NCBI RefSeq assembly: GCF_900176255.2
Contig: NZ_FXEG02000002.1
Span: 1,178,001-1,242,000 of the forward strand
Source: Mycobacterium ahvazicum
GTDB taxonomy: Bacteria > Actinomycetota > Actinomycetes > Mycobacteriales > Mycobacteriaceae
Length of the DNA: 64,000 nucleotides
Direction: 5' to 3'
A program made the position numbers and the translations under genes. The notes under the pieces are model-generated. The model was not told where the DNA came from, ran no database searches, and saw nothing but the letters and a program-made list of their open reading frames with translations. Of this stretch, positions 38,901-47,408 are shown one piece after another; position 1 is the stretch's first letter; the number at the start of each line of letters is the position of its first letter.

Positions 38901-39941
38901 ATGACCAGTAGCAAATCCGGACAACGCAGCGCCAAGGAGCGCTTCGATGTCTTTCACCAGCTGGTTCGCGACACGTTCGTCCCGGTGGTGCTCTCGGTTG
39001 AGGACACCGACTCCTTCCACGCCTCGCTGCAGACCTCGAGCCTCGGCACGTTGCGGATCAACCGGCTGCAATTCGACGGTGACATCGTGCTGCGCCGAAC
39101 GCGTGGGCAGTTGCTGCGCGGGACGCCTCAGCTCATCGACCACCACAGCCGCGAATATCTGAAGGTCGGCGTGCACGTGGGGGGCCGCTGCGTGGTGCGG
39201 CAGGACGGCCGCGAAGCAAACCTGTCGCCTGGAGATTACGTCGTCTACGACACCACGCGACCGTTCGACTTCGCGGTCAGCGGCAAATTCCGGATGTACA
39301 GTGCGCTCCTTCCTCGCGAGTTACTGCGGATCCCGGCCGCACAGCTATCTCAGCTGACGGCCCGTCGCTTCGACGGTCGCCAGGGGATGGGCGCGCTGCT
39401 GGCACCGTTTCTTGTCGAGCTCGGCAGACAGGCCGCCAAGGGCCCCCAAGTGCTCAATCTCCACGTCGCCGACGCGGTATTCGACATGCTCGAGGCATCG
39501 TTGGGCGAGCAATTGGCGTGTGAACGCCCGCAGCGTCGCGATGTGAGCCATCAAATGCTCGCGATACTCGCATTCATCGAACGCAACCTCGGCGACCCGG
39601 ACCTGGATGTGCCGGCGATCGCAGCGGCGCAGCACATCTCGCTGCGCCAACTGCAACGGTTGTTCGAAAACGACGGCCGCACCGTCACCGACTGGATCCG
39701 GAGCCGCAGGATCGAGCACTGTCGCAAGGACCTTGCGAACGCCGAACTCACGACGGTGCCGGTGAGTGTGATCGGTGCGCGGTGGGGTCTGGTGAACGCG
39801 GCGCATTTTTCCCGGCTGTTCAAGGCGGCGCACGGGAGAACTCCGCGAGAGTATCGGCTCTGGGCACAGAATTGCGCACGCCGGCAAGATCCCGGCGCGA
39901 ACGGGCAAGACATGCATGACGGTCGCGCCGATAGTGGGTAG
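38901..39941 (+). CDS. AraC-family transcriptional regulator
   Basis: The 346-residue protein has an N-terminal cupin-like AraC-binding domain (LKVGVHVGGRCVVRQDGREAN, SPGDYVVYDTTRPFDF) and a C-terminal double helix-turn-helix (DVPAIAAAQHISLRQLQRLF, then WGLVNAAHFSRLFKAAHGRTPREYR). It precedes the GMC oxidoreductase by 29 bases in the same direction and probably activates it in response to a substrate. I recall no such pair between pfkA and gatB in M. tuberculosis. Confidence 0.88.
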   Translation: MTSSKSGQRSAKERFDVFHQLVRDTFVPVVLSVEDTDSFHASLQTSSLGTLRINRLQFDGDIVLRRTRGQLLRGTPQLIDHHSREYLKVGVHVGGRCVVRQDGREANLSPGDYVVYDTTRPFDFAVSGKFRMYSALLPRELLRIPAAQLSQLTARRFDGRQGMGALLAPFLVELGRQAAKGPQVLNLHVADAVFDMLEASLGEQLACERPQRRDVSHQMLAILAFIERNLGDPDLDVPAIAAAQHISLRQLQRLFENDGRTVTDWIRSRRIEHCRKDLANAELTTVPVSVIGARWGLVNAAHFSRLFKAAHGRTPREYRLWAQNCARRQDPGANGQDMHDGRADSG

Positions 39942-39970
39942 CGACATCAACTGCCCACTTGGGGGACCAA

Positions 39971-41596
39971 ATGCAGGAAACAGCAATCGAATTCGATGTG
40001 GACCGGGAGTTCGCTGAGCGGGTGGCCGCGAATCAGGCTTCGCTGAGCGCTGTGCTCAAGCAGCGGTACGACTTCATCGTGTGCGGTTCGGGCTCGTCGG
40101 GGTCGGTAGTGGCTCGACGGTTGGCCGAAAACCCGGATGTCGACGTACTGCTGGTCGAGGCCGGCGGCGACGACAACGTCACCGAAGTCATCGACCCCGG
40201 GCAATGGGTGGCCAACTTGAATTCGCAGCGCGACTGGGGGTTTCGCAGTATGCCGAACCCCAGTATCAATAACCGCTCGATCGTGCATTCGATGGGCAAG
40301 GTGCTGGGAGGCAGCTCGAGCATCAACGTGATGGGATGGATCCGCGCCCACCGCGACGACTGGAATCACTTCGCCGCCGAAACGGGCGATCCGGCGTGGA
40401 ATTACGAGTCCATCCTCGCCATTTATCGGGAGATCGAAGACTGGCACGGCGCACCGGATCCGGCATACCGGGGAACCGGTGGCCCGGTTTTCATCCAGCC
40501 GCCCCCGAACCCCCATCCGCTTGCGCTGGCGACGTTGGACGCGGCGCGGGCCAACGGCCTCGCGGTCTACCCGTCGGCCAACGGCTCAATGATGGAGACG
40601 ACGAGCGGTGCTGCGCTGGGAGATCTCTGCATCCGAAATGGGCAGCGCCAGTCGATATTTCGCTCGTTCACCTTCCCGTTGATGGATCGGCCCAACCTCA
40701 CCGTCCTCACTCACGCGGTCGTGCAGCGCGTGGTGATTCAGGACGGCAAAGCCGTCGGCGTCGAAATTCGTCATCGAGGAAGCACCCGCCGCATCGACGC
40801 CGACGCGGAGGTTGTCCTGTCGCTGGGCGCGAACCACACCCCCAAGGTCCTGATGCTGTCCGGCATAGGAGACCAAGACGAGCTCGGCCGGGTCGGGATT
40901 CCGATACATCAACATCTGCCCGGGGTGGGGCGCAACCTGCAGGATCACGTGGCCTTTGACTGCATGTGGGAATACCGCGACGCGCAGCCGCCGCGGAACA
41001 ATGCGGCCGAAGTGGTGATAGTCGGGCAGAGCGAGTCCGGGCTGACACACCCCGACCTCTTCGCCTGGCAGGTAGAAGTTCCCTACGCCACCGACGAGAC
41101 CGCCGCCCGGTTCGGGCTTCCCGAAGCCGGCTGGACGTTTCATGCCGCGCTGGCTCATCCGAAGAGCCGGGGCCGCATCCGGCTGAGCGGCCCCAACCCC
41201 ACGGATCCGTTGTGCATCGACGCCAACACGCTGGGGGATCCCGACGATGTCCGAAAGGGAATCGCCTGCGTGCAGTGGTGCCGCGAAATCGCCAACAGCG
41301 CGCCCCTGCGGCCGTACGTGAAACGCGAGGTCATGCCGGGAAACCTGCGCCCAGCGGCGCTGGAAGAGTTCGTCCGGGACGCGGCGAACACCTTCTTTCA
41401 CCAGGTCGGCACGGCCAAAATGGGCCGCGACGCGATGTCGGTGGTCGACGGCGACCTGAAGGTCTACGGAATCGACAGCCTCAGAGTGGCCGACGGCTCC
41501 GTGATGCCGGAGATCACCACCACCAACACGATGGCGCCGTGTGTGGTCATCGGGGAACGTGCGGGCCGGATGCTGAAGCAAGCACATCGGCTCTAG
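39971..41596 (+). CDS. GMC-family FAD oxidoreductase (choline-dehydrogenase-like)
   Basis: The 541-residue protein has the FAD fold FIVCGSGSSGSVVARRL near residue 34, the GMC signature GKVLGGSSSINVMGWIR, and the C-terminal active site with the His of FFHQVGTAKMG and Asn of TTTNTMAP. These enzymes oxidise alcohols such as choline, glucose or aryl alcohols. The ATG at 39971 has GGGGGA just upstream. The paired AraC gene suggests an inducible catabolic step. The substrate is not predictable. Confidence 0.9.
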   Translation: MQETAIEFDVDREFAERVAANQASLSAVLKQRYDFIVCGSGSSGSVVARRLAENPDVDVLLVEAGGDDNVTEVIDPGQWVANLNSQRDWGFRSMPNPSINNRSIVHSMGKVLGGSSSINVMGWIRAHRDDWNHFAAETGDPAWNYESILAIYREIEDWHGAPDPAYRGTGGPVFIQPPPNPHPLALATLDAARANGLAVYPSANGSMMETTSGAALGDLCIRNGQRQSIFRSFTFPLMDRPNLTVLTHAVVQRVVIQDGKAVGVEIRHRGSTRRIDADAEVVLSLGANHTPKVLMLSGIGDQDELGRVGIPIHQHLPGVGRNLQDHVAFDCMWEYRDAQPPRNNAAEVVIVGQSESGLTHPDLFAWQVEVPYATDETAARFGLPEAGWTFHAALAHPKSRGRIRLSGPNPTDPLCIDANTLGDPDDVRKGIACVQWCREIANSAPLRPYVKREVMPGNLRPAALEEFVRDAANTFFHQVGTAKMGRDAMSVVDGDLKVYGIDSLRVADGSVMPEITTTNTMAPCVVIGERAGRMLKQAHRL

Positions 41597-41600
41597 CTGA

Positions 41601-41616
41601 CGCCGCGGCGGGCAAA
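41601..41616 (+). repeat. 16-bp direct repeat, right copy
   Basis: This is an exact copy of the repeat at 38832-38847, located five bases after the GMC oxidoreductase stop. Both copies are preceded a few bases earlier by GCTGA, which extends the similarity. Confidence 0.6.
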
Positions 41617-41715
41617 CGTCGGATGGCAGCAGCCTGACGACCGAATGAATTTGCCGGCTCAACCTGCCAGCACTCCTGGACGGGCCGAATTTCCGGGTTT
41701 AACCACCAGGTCGAA

Positions 41716-42909
41716 GTGGCTACACCTGCCGTTATGAGCAACCGCGAGGGAGTTCGCGGAGTCAACGCGCTGTCTGCTGCGCCGGCATATCCGTCGAGTT
41801 CCGCGGGTCCGGCGGCTTCGGTGCCGAGCTGGCGAGCCAACGCCGACCCGACGGCGGCCACGGTGCCCGAGCCGCGCCCGCCCGCGAAACCGGCCAGGTC
41901 AAGCGGCCCGGCTACGCCCAACCGGCTGGCGCGGGCTCGGCGAGCCGCCGTGCCGTACCGTCGCGATCTGACCCTGGGCGGGACCGCCCTGGACGGCCTG
42001 GACTTCCGGGAGGGCTCGGAGCCGAGCAGGTTCAACTGGCGAGCGGTGATCCACCGGGTGACCGGAATCGACCTCGGCCCCGGCAAACAGGCCGCCTACG
42101 AGCGGGAGCTGCGCGAGCGCATCGGTGTGCCGATCGGTGGGGCGTTTCCGATCGCGGTGCTGAACTTCAAAGGCGGCGTCGGCAAGACCGCGGTGGTCGA
42201 GGCGCTCGGCTCGACGCTGGCCGAGGCGCGCGGCGACCGGGTCATCGCCGTCGATATCGACGCCGGCGACCTGGCGGAGCGCCACGGTCGCCGCAACCCG
42301 CTGGGCCTGGCCGACCTGCTCGCGCGCGATTCGGTGACCCAGTATGCGGAGGTGCGCGCGCACACCCACATGAACAGCTTCGGCCTCGAAGTGCTGGGCC
42401 TGCCTGACTACGGCCGCACCGACTGGCGGCTGGAGCGCCAGGACATCGCCAAGACCTTTTCGATTCTGCGCAAGCACTATTCGCTGGTGCTGGTGGATTG
42501 CGTCAAGGCGATCAACTCCGGCGTGATGGACGCGGTGCTGCCCGAGGCACGCGCTCTGGTCGTGGTCTCCGGCACTTCGATCGATGCGGTGCGCAAGACC
42601 AGGACAACGCTGGAGTGGTTGTCCAACAACGGACATCGCCGCTTGTTGAAGGCGACGGTGCTTGCGATGAACTACACCGAACCGGCCAAGCTGGACGGCG
42701 TGGTCACCAAGGAGTTCGAGGCGCTGTCGGCGCGCGTCGCGGCCACGGTAACGCTGCCATTCGATCGGCACGTCCGCGAGGGCAAAGAGCTCGGGCTGGA
42801 CCGGCTGAGCAAGGAAAGCCGGCGCGCCTACCTGGAGCTGGCCGCCGCGCTGGGCGACTTCGTCGCCGGCCGGCCGGAGCGCGAAGCCGCGCTGCGGTCC
42901 TGGCGCTGA
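41716..42909 (+). CDS. EspI-like ParA/MinD-type ATPase
   Basis: The protein has 397 residues from GTG 41716 or 391 from ATG 41734. Residues 1-80 are rich in Pro, Ala and Ser. Then [18 protein letters not shown], as in the mycobacterial type VII secretion ATPase EspI, leads into a deviant Walker A motif FKGGVGKT at 151-158 and [16 protein letters not shown]. The family includes partition ATPases and EspI of ESX-1. No esx, ecc or partner gene is nearby, so it is an orphan. No centromere-like repeat or parB is seen. gatB follows after 61 bases. Confidence 0.8.
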   Translation: MATPAVMSNREGVRGVNALSAAPAYPSSSAGPAASVPSWRANADPTAATVPEPRPPAKPARSSGPATPNRLARARRAAVPYRRDLTLGGTALDGLDFREGSEPSRFNWRAVIHRVTGIDLGPGKQAAYERELRERIGVPIGGAFPIAVLNFKGGVGKTAVVEALGSTLAEARGDRVIAVDIDAGDLAERHGRRNPLGLADLLARDSVTQYAEVRAHTHMNSFGLEVLGLPDYGRTDWRLERQDIAKTFSILRKHYSLVLVDCVKAINSGVMDAVLPEARALVVVSGTSIDAVRKTRTTLEWLSNNGHRRLLKATVLAMNYTEPAKLDGVVTKEFEALSARVAATVTLPFDRHVREGKELGLDRLSKESRRAYLELAAALGDFVAGRPEREAALRSWR

Positions 42910-42970
42910 CGCGCCTTGTCCTGAGCCTGGGCTGTTATGCCCCCGCTGGGCCACCATTAGGATCGTTGCC

Positions 42971-44485
42971 ATGACTGTTACCTCCGGAGCGGCCGAGCTG
43001 CTGGATTACGACGACGTCATCGCACGTTTCGATCCCGTGCTCGGGCTGGAAGTACACGTCGAGCTGTCCACCGCGACCAAGATGTTCTGCGGCTGCTCAA
43101 CCACATTCGGTGCCGAACCCAACACCCAGGTGTGCCCGGTGTGCCTGGGGCTGCCCGGTTCACTGCCCGTGCTCAACCAGAAAGCGGTGGAGTCGGCGAT
43201 CCGCATCGGACTCGCGCTCAATTGCGAGATCGTGCCGTGGTGCCGCTTCGCCCGGAAGAACTACTTCTATCCGGACATGCCGAAGAACTACCAGATCTCG
43301 CAGTACGACGAGCCCATCGCCATCAACGGCTACCTCGAGGCGCCGCTGGAAGACGGCACCACCTGGCGGGTCGAGATCGAACGCGCCCACATGGAAGAGG
43401 ACACCGGCAAGCTCACCCACCTGGGCAGCGAGACCGGACGCATCCACGGTGCGACGACGTCGCTGATCGACTACAACCGCGCCGGCGTTCCCCTGATCGA
43501 GATCGTCACCAAGCCTATTGAGGGAGCCGGAGCCCGGGCGCCGCAGATCGCGCGGGCTTACGTGACCGCCTTGCGAGACTTGCTGCGCGCCTTGGAAGTA
43601 TCCGATGTACGGATGGACCAGGGCTCGATGCGTTGTGATTCCAACGTCTCGCTGAAACCTACCGGCGCCACCGAATTCGGCACCCGGACCGAGACCAAGA
43701 ACGTCAACTCGCTGAAAAGCGTCGAGGTCGCGGTGCGGTACGAAATGCAGCGCCAGGCCGCTGTTCTGCTTTCCGGCGGCTCAATCACGCAGGAAACCAG
43801 ACACTTTCACGAGGCGGGGTACACCAGTCCCGGCCGCGCCAAAGAAACGGCGCAAGATTACCGCTATTTCCCCGAGCCCGACCTGGAACCCGTCGCGCCC
43901 AGCCGAGAGCTGGTCGAGCAATTGCGCCAGACGATCCCCGAGCTGCCCTGGTTGAGCCGCAAGCGGATTCAGGACGAGTGGGGCGTTTCCGACGAGGTGA
44001 TGCGCGATCTCGTCAACGCCGGCGCGGTCGAATTGGTCACCGCCACCATCAAGCACGGCGCCTCCAGCAAGGACGCACGCTCCTGGTGGGGAAACTTCCT
44101 GGTGCAGAAGGCCAACGAGGCGAACATCGAGTTGGACGAGCTGGCCATCACGCCCGCTCAGGTCGCCGCGGTGATCGCACTTGTCGACGAGGGAAAGCTG
44201 TCCAACAAGCTGGCCCGCCAGGTCGTCGAAGGTGTGCTGGCCGGAGAAGGCGAACCCGAGCAGGTGATGACCGCACGTGGCCTGGCGCTGGTGCGCGACG
44301 ACTCGGTCACCCAGGCGGCGGTGGACGAGGCCCTGGCCGCCAATCCCGATGTGGCGGAGAAGATCCGCGGTGGCAAGGTTCAAGCCGCCGGCGCGATCGT
44401 GGGCGCGGTCATGAAGGCCACCCGTGGCCAGGCCGACGCCGCCCGGGTGCGCGAGCTGGTGCTGGCCGCCTGCGGGCAGTCCTAG
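42971..44485 (+). CDS. gatB: aspartyl/glutamyl-tRNA amidotransferase subunit B
   Basis: The 504-residue protein has the GatB signature at [21 protein letters not shown], a zinc site region ([17 protein letters not shown]), the motif [11 protein letters not shown] and the C-terminal tRNA-binding YqeY-like tail. GatB activates the misacylated Glu-tRNA(Gln) or Asp-tRNA(Asn) and amidates it with ammonia from GatA. The start is ATG 42971. Confidence 0.95.
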   Translation: MTVTSGAAELLDYDDVIARFDPVLGLEVHVELSTATKMFCGCSTTFGAEPNTQVCPVCLGLPGSLPVLNQKAVESAIRIGLALNCEIVPWCRFARKNYFYPDMPKNYQISQYDEPIAINGYLEAPLEDGTTWRVEIERAHMEEDTGKLTHLGSETGRIHGATTSLIDYNRAGVPLIEIVTKPIEGAGARAPQIARAYVTALRDLLRALEVSDVRMDQGSMRCDSNVSLKPTGATEFGTRTETKNVNSLKSVEVAVRYEMQRQAAVLLSGGSITQETRHFHEAGYTSPGRAKETAQDYRYFPEPDLEPVAPSRELVEQLRQTIPELPWLSRKRIQDEWGVSDEVMRDLVNAGAVELVTATIKHGASSKDARSWWGNFLVQKANEANIELDELAITPAQVAAVIALVDEGKLSNKLARQVVEGVLAGEGEPEQVMTARGLALVRDDSVTQAAVDEALAANPDVAEKIRGGKVQAAGAIVGAVMKATRGQADAARVRELVLAACGQS

Positions 44486-44513
44486 CGCTCCAGTTCTGCG
44501 CGCGGCCTTTTCG

Positions 44514-45593
44514 TCAGGCTTTGTCGTCGTTGTTACGCGGGAAGCCGCCACCCTGCGGGAACAGCGGGAACACCACGTCGTCAAGCTTTTCGGCATCGCC
44601 GGCGGTTTTGTTGATGGTGGCGCCCCAGATGTTTCCGTCCGGCGACATCCGCAGCGCCCACGCGTGGGCGTGGGTGTCCTTGCGGACGACGTCGGGTTCA
44701 CCGGTGACCGCACCCGATTTCGGGTCGAGCCGCACCGCCACCGTCATCTTGGTGTTGACCAGGTTGACCATCACGGTGCCGTCCATCGCCGCGCATCCGG
44801 CCACGCCGGGTTTGTCCGGCCACGTCCACACCGTGGAGACCTCCGAGGCCTTGGTGATGCGCTGCAACCGGTCCGCGGTCGGCGTGCGGTCGGCGACATA
44901 CAGCGAGCCGTCCACCGGGTCGACGCACAGTCCGCCGCCCGAGCCGACGCCGGACAGTGCGGTGGTCGGTGGCGCCTGACCGACCGTGGTCGGCTGCTCG
45001 ATGCGCAGCACCTTGCCCGCCAACGACTTCGGATCGGCGGCCATGGCAGGGTTGCCCGCATCGCCGGTCAGCACCAGCAGCGTCGTCGGGCTGGTGAACA
45101 GCAGTGCCCCACTATTGCCGTTGGCGCCCTTGGGGATCCCGGTCAGGATGTCCTTGGGGATATCGCCGTCGGCGATGCGGATGACCCGGTTATCCGTGGG
45201 CGTGCTGATGTAGGCGTACATCAGCCGGTCCTGGGAGTAGGTCGGCGACAGCACGATGTCCATCAAGCCGCCATCCCCGGATCCGTCGACGGGGATGACC
45301 AGCTTCACCTTCGGCTCGGCGCTGACCGAGATCTCTTTGACCGCGCCGGTGGTGCGCTCGGCGACCAAGGCGGTTTTGCTGTCGGGCCCCATGATCAGGC
45401 CGCTGGTGCTCTCCAGGCATCCCTGCATCACCCCGGGGGCGGGGCAGGGCGTCGAGCTCGGCTGCGGCTTGAGTTCGGGGGCGGTGGTGAACGGCGCGGA
45501 GGCGGCGTCGTTGAACCGCGCGCAGCCCGTCGCGACCACCATCGCCGCGCACAGCGCAGCGAGCCCGCACCGAACCGGCCACCCCAAACGCAT
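44514..45593 (-). CDS. lppZ: lipoprotein LppZ, sorbosone/glucose dehydrogenase-like beta-propeller
   Basis: The 359-residue protein begins at ATG 45593 with a signal peptide ending VVATGC, so the Cys is lipidated. The mature part has repeating blades (LIMGPDSKTALVAERTTGAV, MDIVLSPTYSQDRLMYAYIS, SLYVADRTPTADRLQRI) typical of the glucose/sorbosone dehydrogenase propeller. Binding of PQQ is not assured. It should be anchored outside the plasma membrane. The counterpart is Rv3006 by synteny. Confidence 0.85.
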   Translation of the reverse strand: MRLGWPVRCGLAALCAAMVVATGCARFNDAASAPFTTAPELKPQPSSTPCPAPGVMQGCLESTSGLIMGPDSKTALVAERTTGAVKEISVSAEPKVKLVIPVDGSGDGGLMDIVLSPTYSQDRLMYAYISTPTDNRVIRIADGDIPKDILTGIPKGANGNSGALLFTSPTTLLVLTGDAGNPAMAADPKSLAGKVLRIEQPTTVGQAPPTTALSGVGSGGGLCVDPVDGSLYVADRTPTADRLQRITKASEVSTVWTWPDKPGVAGCAAMDGTVMVNLVNTKMTVAVRLDPKSGAVTGEPDVVRKDTHAHAWALRMSPDGNIWGATINKTAGDAEKLDDVVFPLFPQGGGFPRNNDDKA

Positions 45594-45831
45594 GATCGAC
45601 AGGCTACGGACAGGGCGGGCACCGGCGCCACAGGCGGGCCTGCGTGGGCGCCGCGACGCCACTCCATCGGCCGGTGGCGAGCTGGTTTTCAGCACGCGTT
45701 CACCATTTCGGAACCCCGCCGAGTCCATTTGGAGTCAATCCGGGCCCATTTAATGGTCTAGCCGCCGATTACACGGCGAAAGCGCCGCTCAAATCCCCAA
45801 TTCGGGCCTAAATGCCCTTACCCTGACACCC

Positions 45832-46674
45832 GTGACCGGTCAATCGAATGACGCATCTTGGCAGCGGCCCGGCGAAGTTCCCGGGCAGGTACCGGGGCGC
45901 CCCGCCGCGGCGCGGTTGGTCGACCCCGAAGATGACCTGACCCCCGTCGGGTATCCGGGCGACTTCGGAACCCCCTCCGTGATCCCCTACCAAGACCCGA
46001 ATCAGGTCGCCGCCCCCGCCGGGCCGTCCTATAACGTCCTCGACCAGCAGGAGCCGCTGCCCTACGTGCAGCCGCAGCCGGCGCCGCGGCATTTGGCGGC
46101 CGAGCCCGCCGAGATCGACCCGAGCGAGGACTACGAACGGCAACGCGCGATCGGACGGCGCGGCACCCAGAGTCTGGGTTTGCTGGTGCTGCGGGTCGGC
46201 CTCGGGGTGGTGCTCGGCGCGCACGGGCTACAGAAGCTGTTCGGCTGGTGGGGCGGTCAGGGCCTGACCAGCTTCAAGAACTCACTGTCCGACGCGGGCT
46301 ACCAGCACGCCGACATCCTGTCCTATGTCAGTGCCGGGGGCGAGATCGCCGCGGGTGTGCTGCTGGTGCTGGGTTTGTTCACCCCGGTGGCCGCCGCGGG
46401 CGCGCTGGCCTTTTTGATCAACGAGCTGCTGGTCAGCGTGTCGGCGCGACCACACACGTTCGCGTACTTCCTGCCGCAGGGGCACGAGTACCAGATCACG
46501 CTGATCGTCCTCGCGGTTGCGATTATTCTGGCCGGGCCTGGCCGTTATGGCCTGGACGCCAACAGGGGATGGGCGCACCGGCCCTTCATCGGGTCGTTTG
46601 TGGCCCTGCTTGCCGGCATCGCCGCCGGTATCGCGGTGTGGGTGCTGCTCAACGGCGTCAATCCGATCGCCTGA
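45832..46674 (+). CDS. DoxX family membrane protein (Rv3005c-like)
   Basis: The 280-residue protein starts at GTG 45832. About 110 residues of Pro-rich cytosolic sequence precede a four-helix DoxX domain (LGLLVLRVGLGVVLGAHGLQ, GGEIAAGVLLVLGLFTPVAA, ITLIVLAVAIILAGPGRYGL and FVALLAGIAAGIAVWVLLNG). In M. tuberculosis the DoxX homologue Rv3005c is part of the membrane oxidoreductase complex with SodA and SseA. It is divergent from lppZ and convergent with cfp6. Confidence 0.87.
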   Translation: MTGQSNDASWQRPGEVPGQVPGRPAAARLVDPEDDLTPVGYPGDFGTPSVIPYQDPNQVAAPAGPSYNVLDQQEPLPYVQPQPAPRHLAAEPAEIDPSEDYERQRAIGRRGTQSLGLLVLRVGLGVVLGAHGLQKLFGWWGGQGLTSFKNSLSDAGYQHADILSYVSAGGEIAAGVLLVLGLFTPVAAAGALAFLINELLVSVSARPHTFAYFLPQGHEYQITLIVLAVAIILAGPGRYGLDANRGWAHRPFIGSFVALLAGIAAGIAVWVLLNGVNPIA

Positions 46675-46690
46675 ATCGCCCGTCAGCCGG

Positions 46691-47086
46691 TCATCGGTAG
46701 GGGTTGGGGACTCGCCCCGAACTGGCCGCCGTCAGCTGCGGGAGTGTCGCGAAAGTCACCGCCGGCAGGCGTAGTTCCGTTCCGCTCTTGAGCCTGGCGC
46801 GTGCCCACGAACCGCGGTGGAAGCGCAGCCCGTCGATGTCGTCCCAGCCGACCGTTTGGCTGCTCGTCAGGTTCCGCACCGTCACACCCTGGTTGTCGGC
46901 CACGGTGCGCAGCCGGATGATCAATGCGGACAACAGCACCGGGATCAGCAGCAGTGGGGTCGACAGCGGCCAGGCCAGCACCGGGATCAGCAATCCGAGC
47001 GTCAGAAATCCCACGGCGAGGTGCGCCATCGGTGAGATCTTGATCACTACGGGCACGGGTGTCGGGGCTGCAGAACCGGAGGCCAC
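46691..47086 (-). CDS. cfp6: Cfp6-like PH-domain membrane protein
   Basis: The protein has 131 residues from 47086, or 112 from the in-frame ATG at 47029, which matches the length I recall for Rv3004. Two hydrophobic helices (HLAVGFLTLGLLIPVLAWPL, LLLIPVLLSALIIRL) precede a bacterial PH-like domain with VGWDDIDGLRFHRGSWARAR and end at SSGRVPNPYR. Function is unknown; the M. tuberculosis protein was found as a culture-filtrate antigen. It diverges from ilvB. Confidence 0.82.
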   Translation of the reverse strand: MASGSAAPTPVPVVIKISPMAHLAVGFLTLGLLIPVLAWPLSTPLLLIPVLLSALIIRLRTVADNQGVTVRNLTSSQTVGWDDIDGLRFHRGSWARARLKSGTELRLPAVTFATLPQLTAASSGRVPNPYR

Positions 47087-47178
47087 CCCAGCATCATTTC
47101 ACCCCGGGTTGCGCCGGTGACTTCGTGGCGCCGCGGGTGGTGCCGGCGCGGCCATGACGGGGCCCCGTCGCACCGGAT

Positions 47179-47208
47179 TTGACGGTTGAGCAGTGCGAAG
47201 GCTACCGT
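47179..47208 (+). promoter_or_regulatory. predicted sigma-A promoter of the ilvBNC operon
   Basis: TTGACG at 47179-47184 and TACCGT at 47203-47208 are separated by 18 bases. TAnnnT is the mycobacterial housekeeping -10 pattern. Transcription would begin near 47215, giving a leader of about 190 bases that contains the leader peptide and terminator. Confidence 0.65.
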
Positions 47209-47240
47209 CGGGGGCTATGGAGACCACCGGAAAGCCCGGG

Positions 47241-47279
47241 ATGCTCGTAGTAATTAGCCGCGCGTTGGTGCGTGACTAG
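47241..47279 (+). CDS. ilvB leader peptide
   Basis: This 12-codon frame reads MLVVISRALVRD and then TAG. Six of the first ten residues are Leu, Val or Ile, the three end products of the ilv/leu pathway. It lies between the predicted promoter and a terminator hairpin, the classical layout for attenuation by ribosome stalling. The ATG is preceded by AAAGCCCGGG, a weak ribosome site. Confidence 0.8.
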   Translation: MLVVISRALVRD

Positions 47280-47304
47280 TTCCTTCAGCATGTGAAGCGA
47301 TCCG

Positions 47305-47351
47305 GCACCAACGCGCAACCCTCGATCAGCGAGAGCTGACGGGGGTTTTTT
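47305..47351 (+). terminator. attenuator terminator and upstream helix of ilvBNC
   Basis: The terminator stem has AACCC (47317-47321) and TCAGC (47326-47330) on the left, loop GAGA, and GCTGA (47335-47339) with GGGTT (47343-47347) on the right, running into a T-tract to 47351. Directly before it GCACCAACGCG (47305-47315) is fully complementary to CGCGTTGGTGC (47261-47271) inside the leader peptide. A possible antiterminator is TTCCTTCAGC (47280-47289) with GCTGACGGGG (47335-47344), which would break the terminator; this last pairing is weaker. Confidence 0.75.
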
Positions 47352-47408
47352 CTTGCGTATCAACGAAACTTCCCCAGCCAAATCAGGACTAAGAGGACAA
47401 TCACCAGA

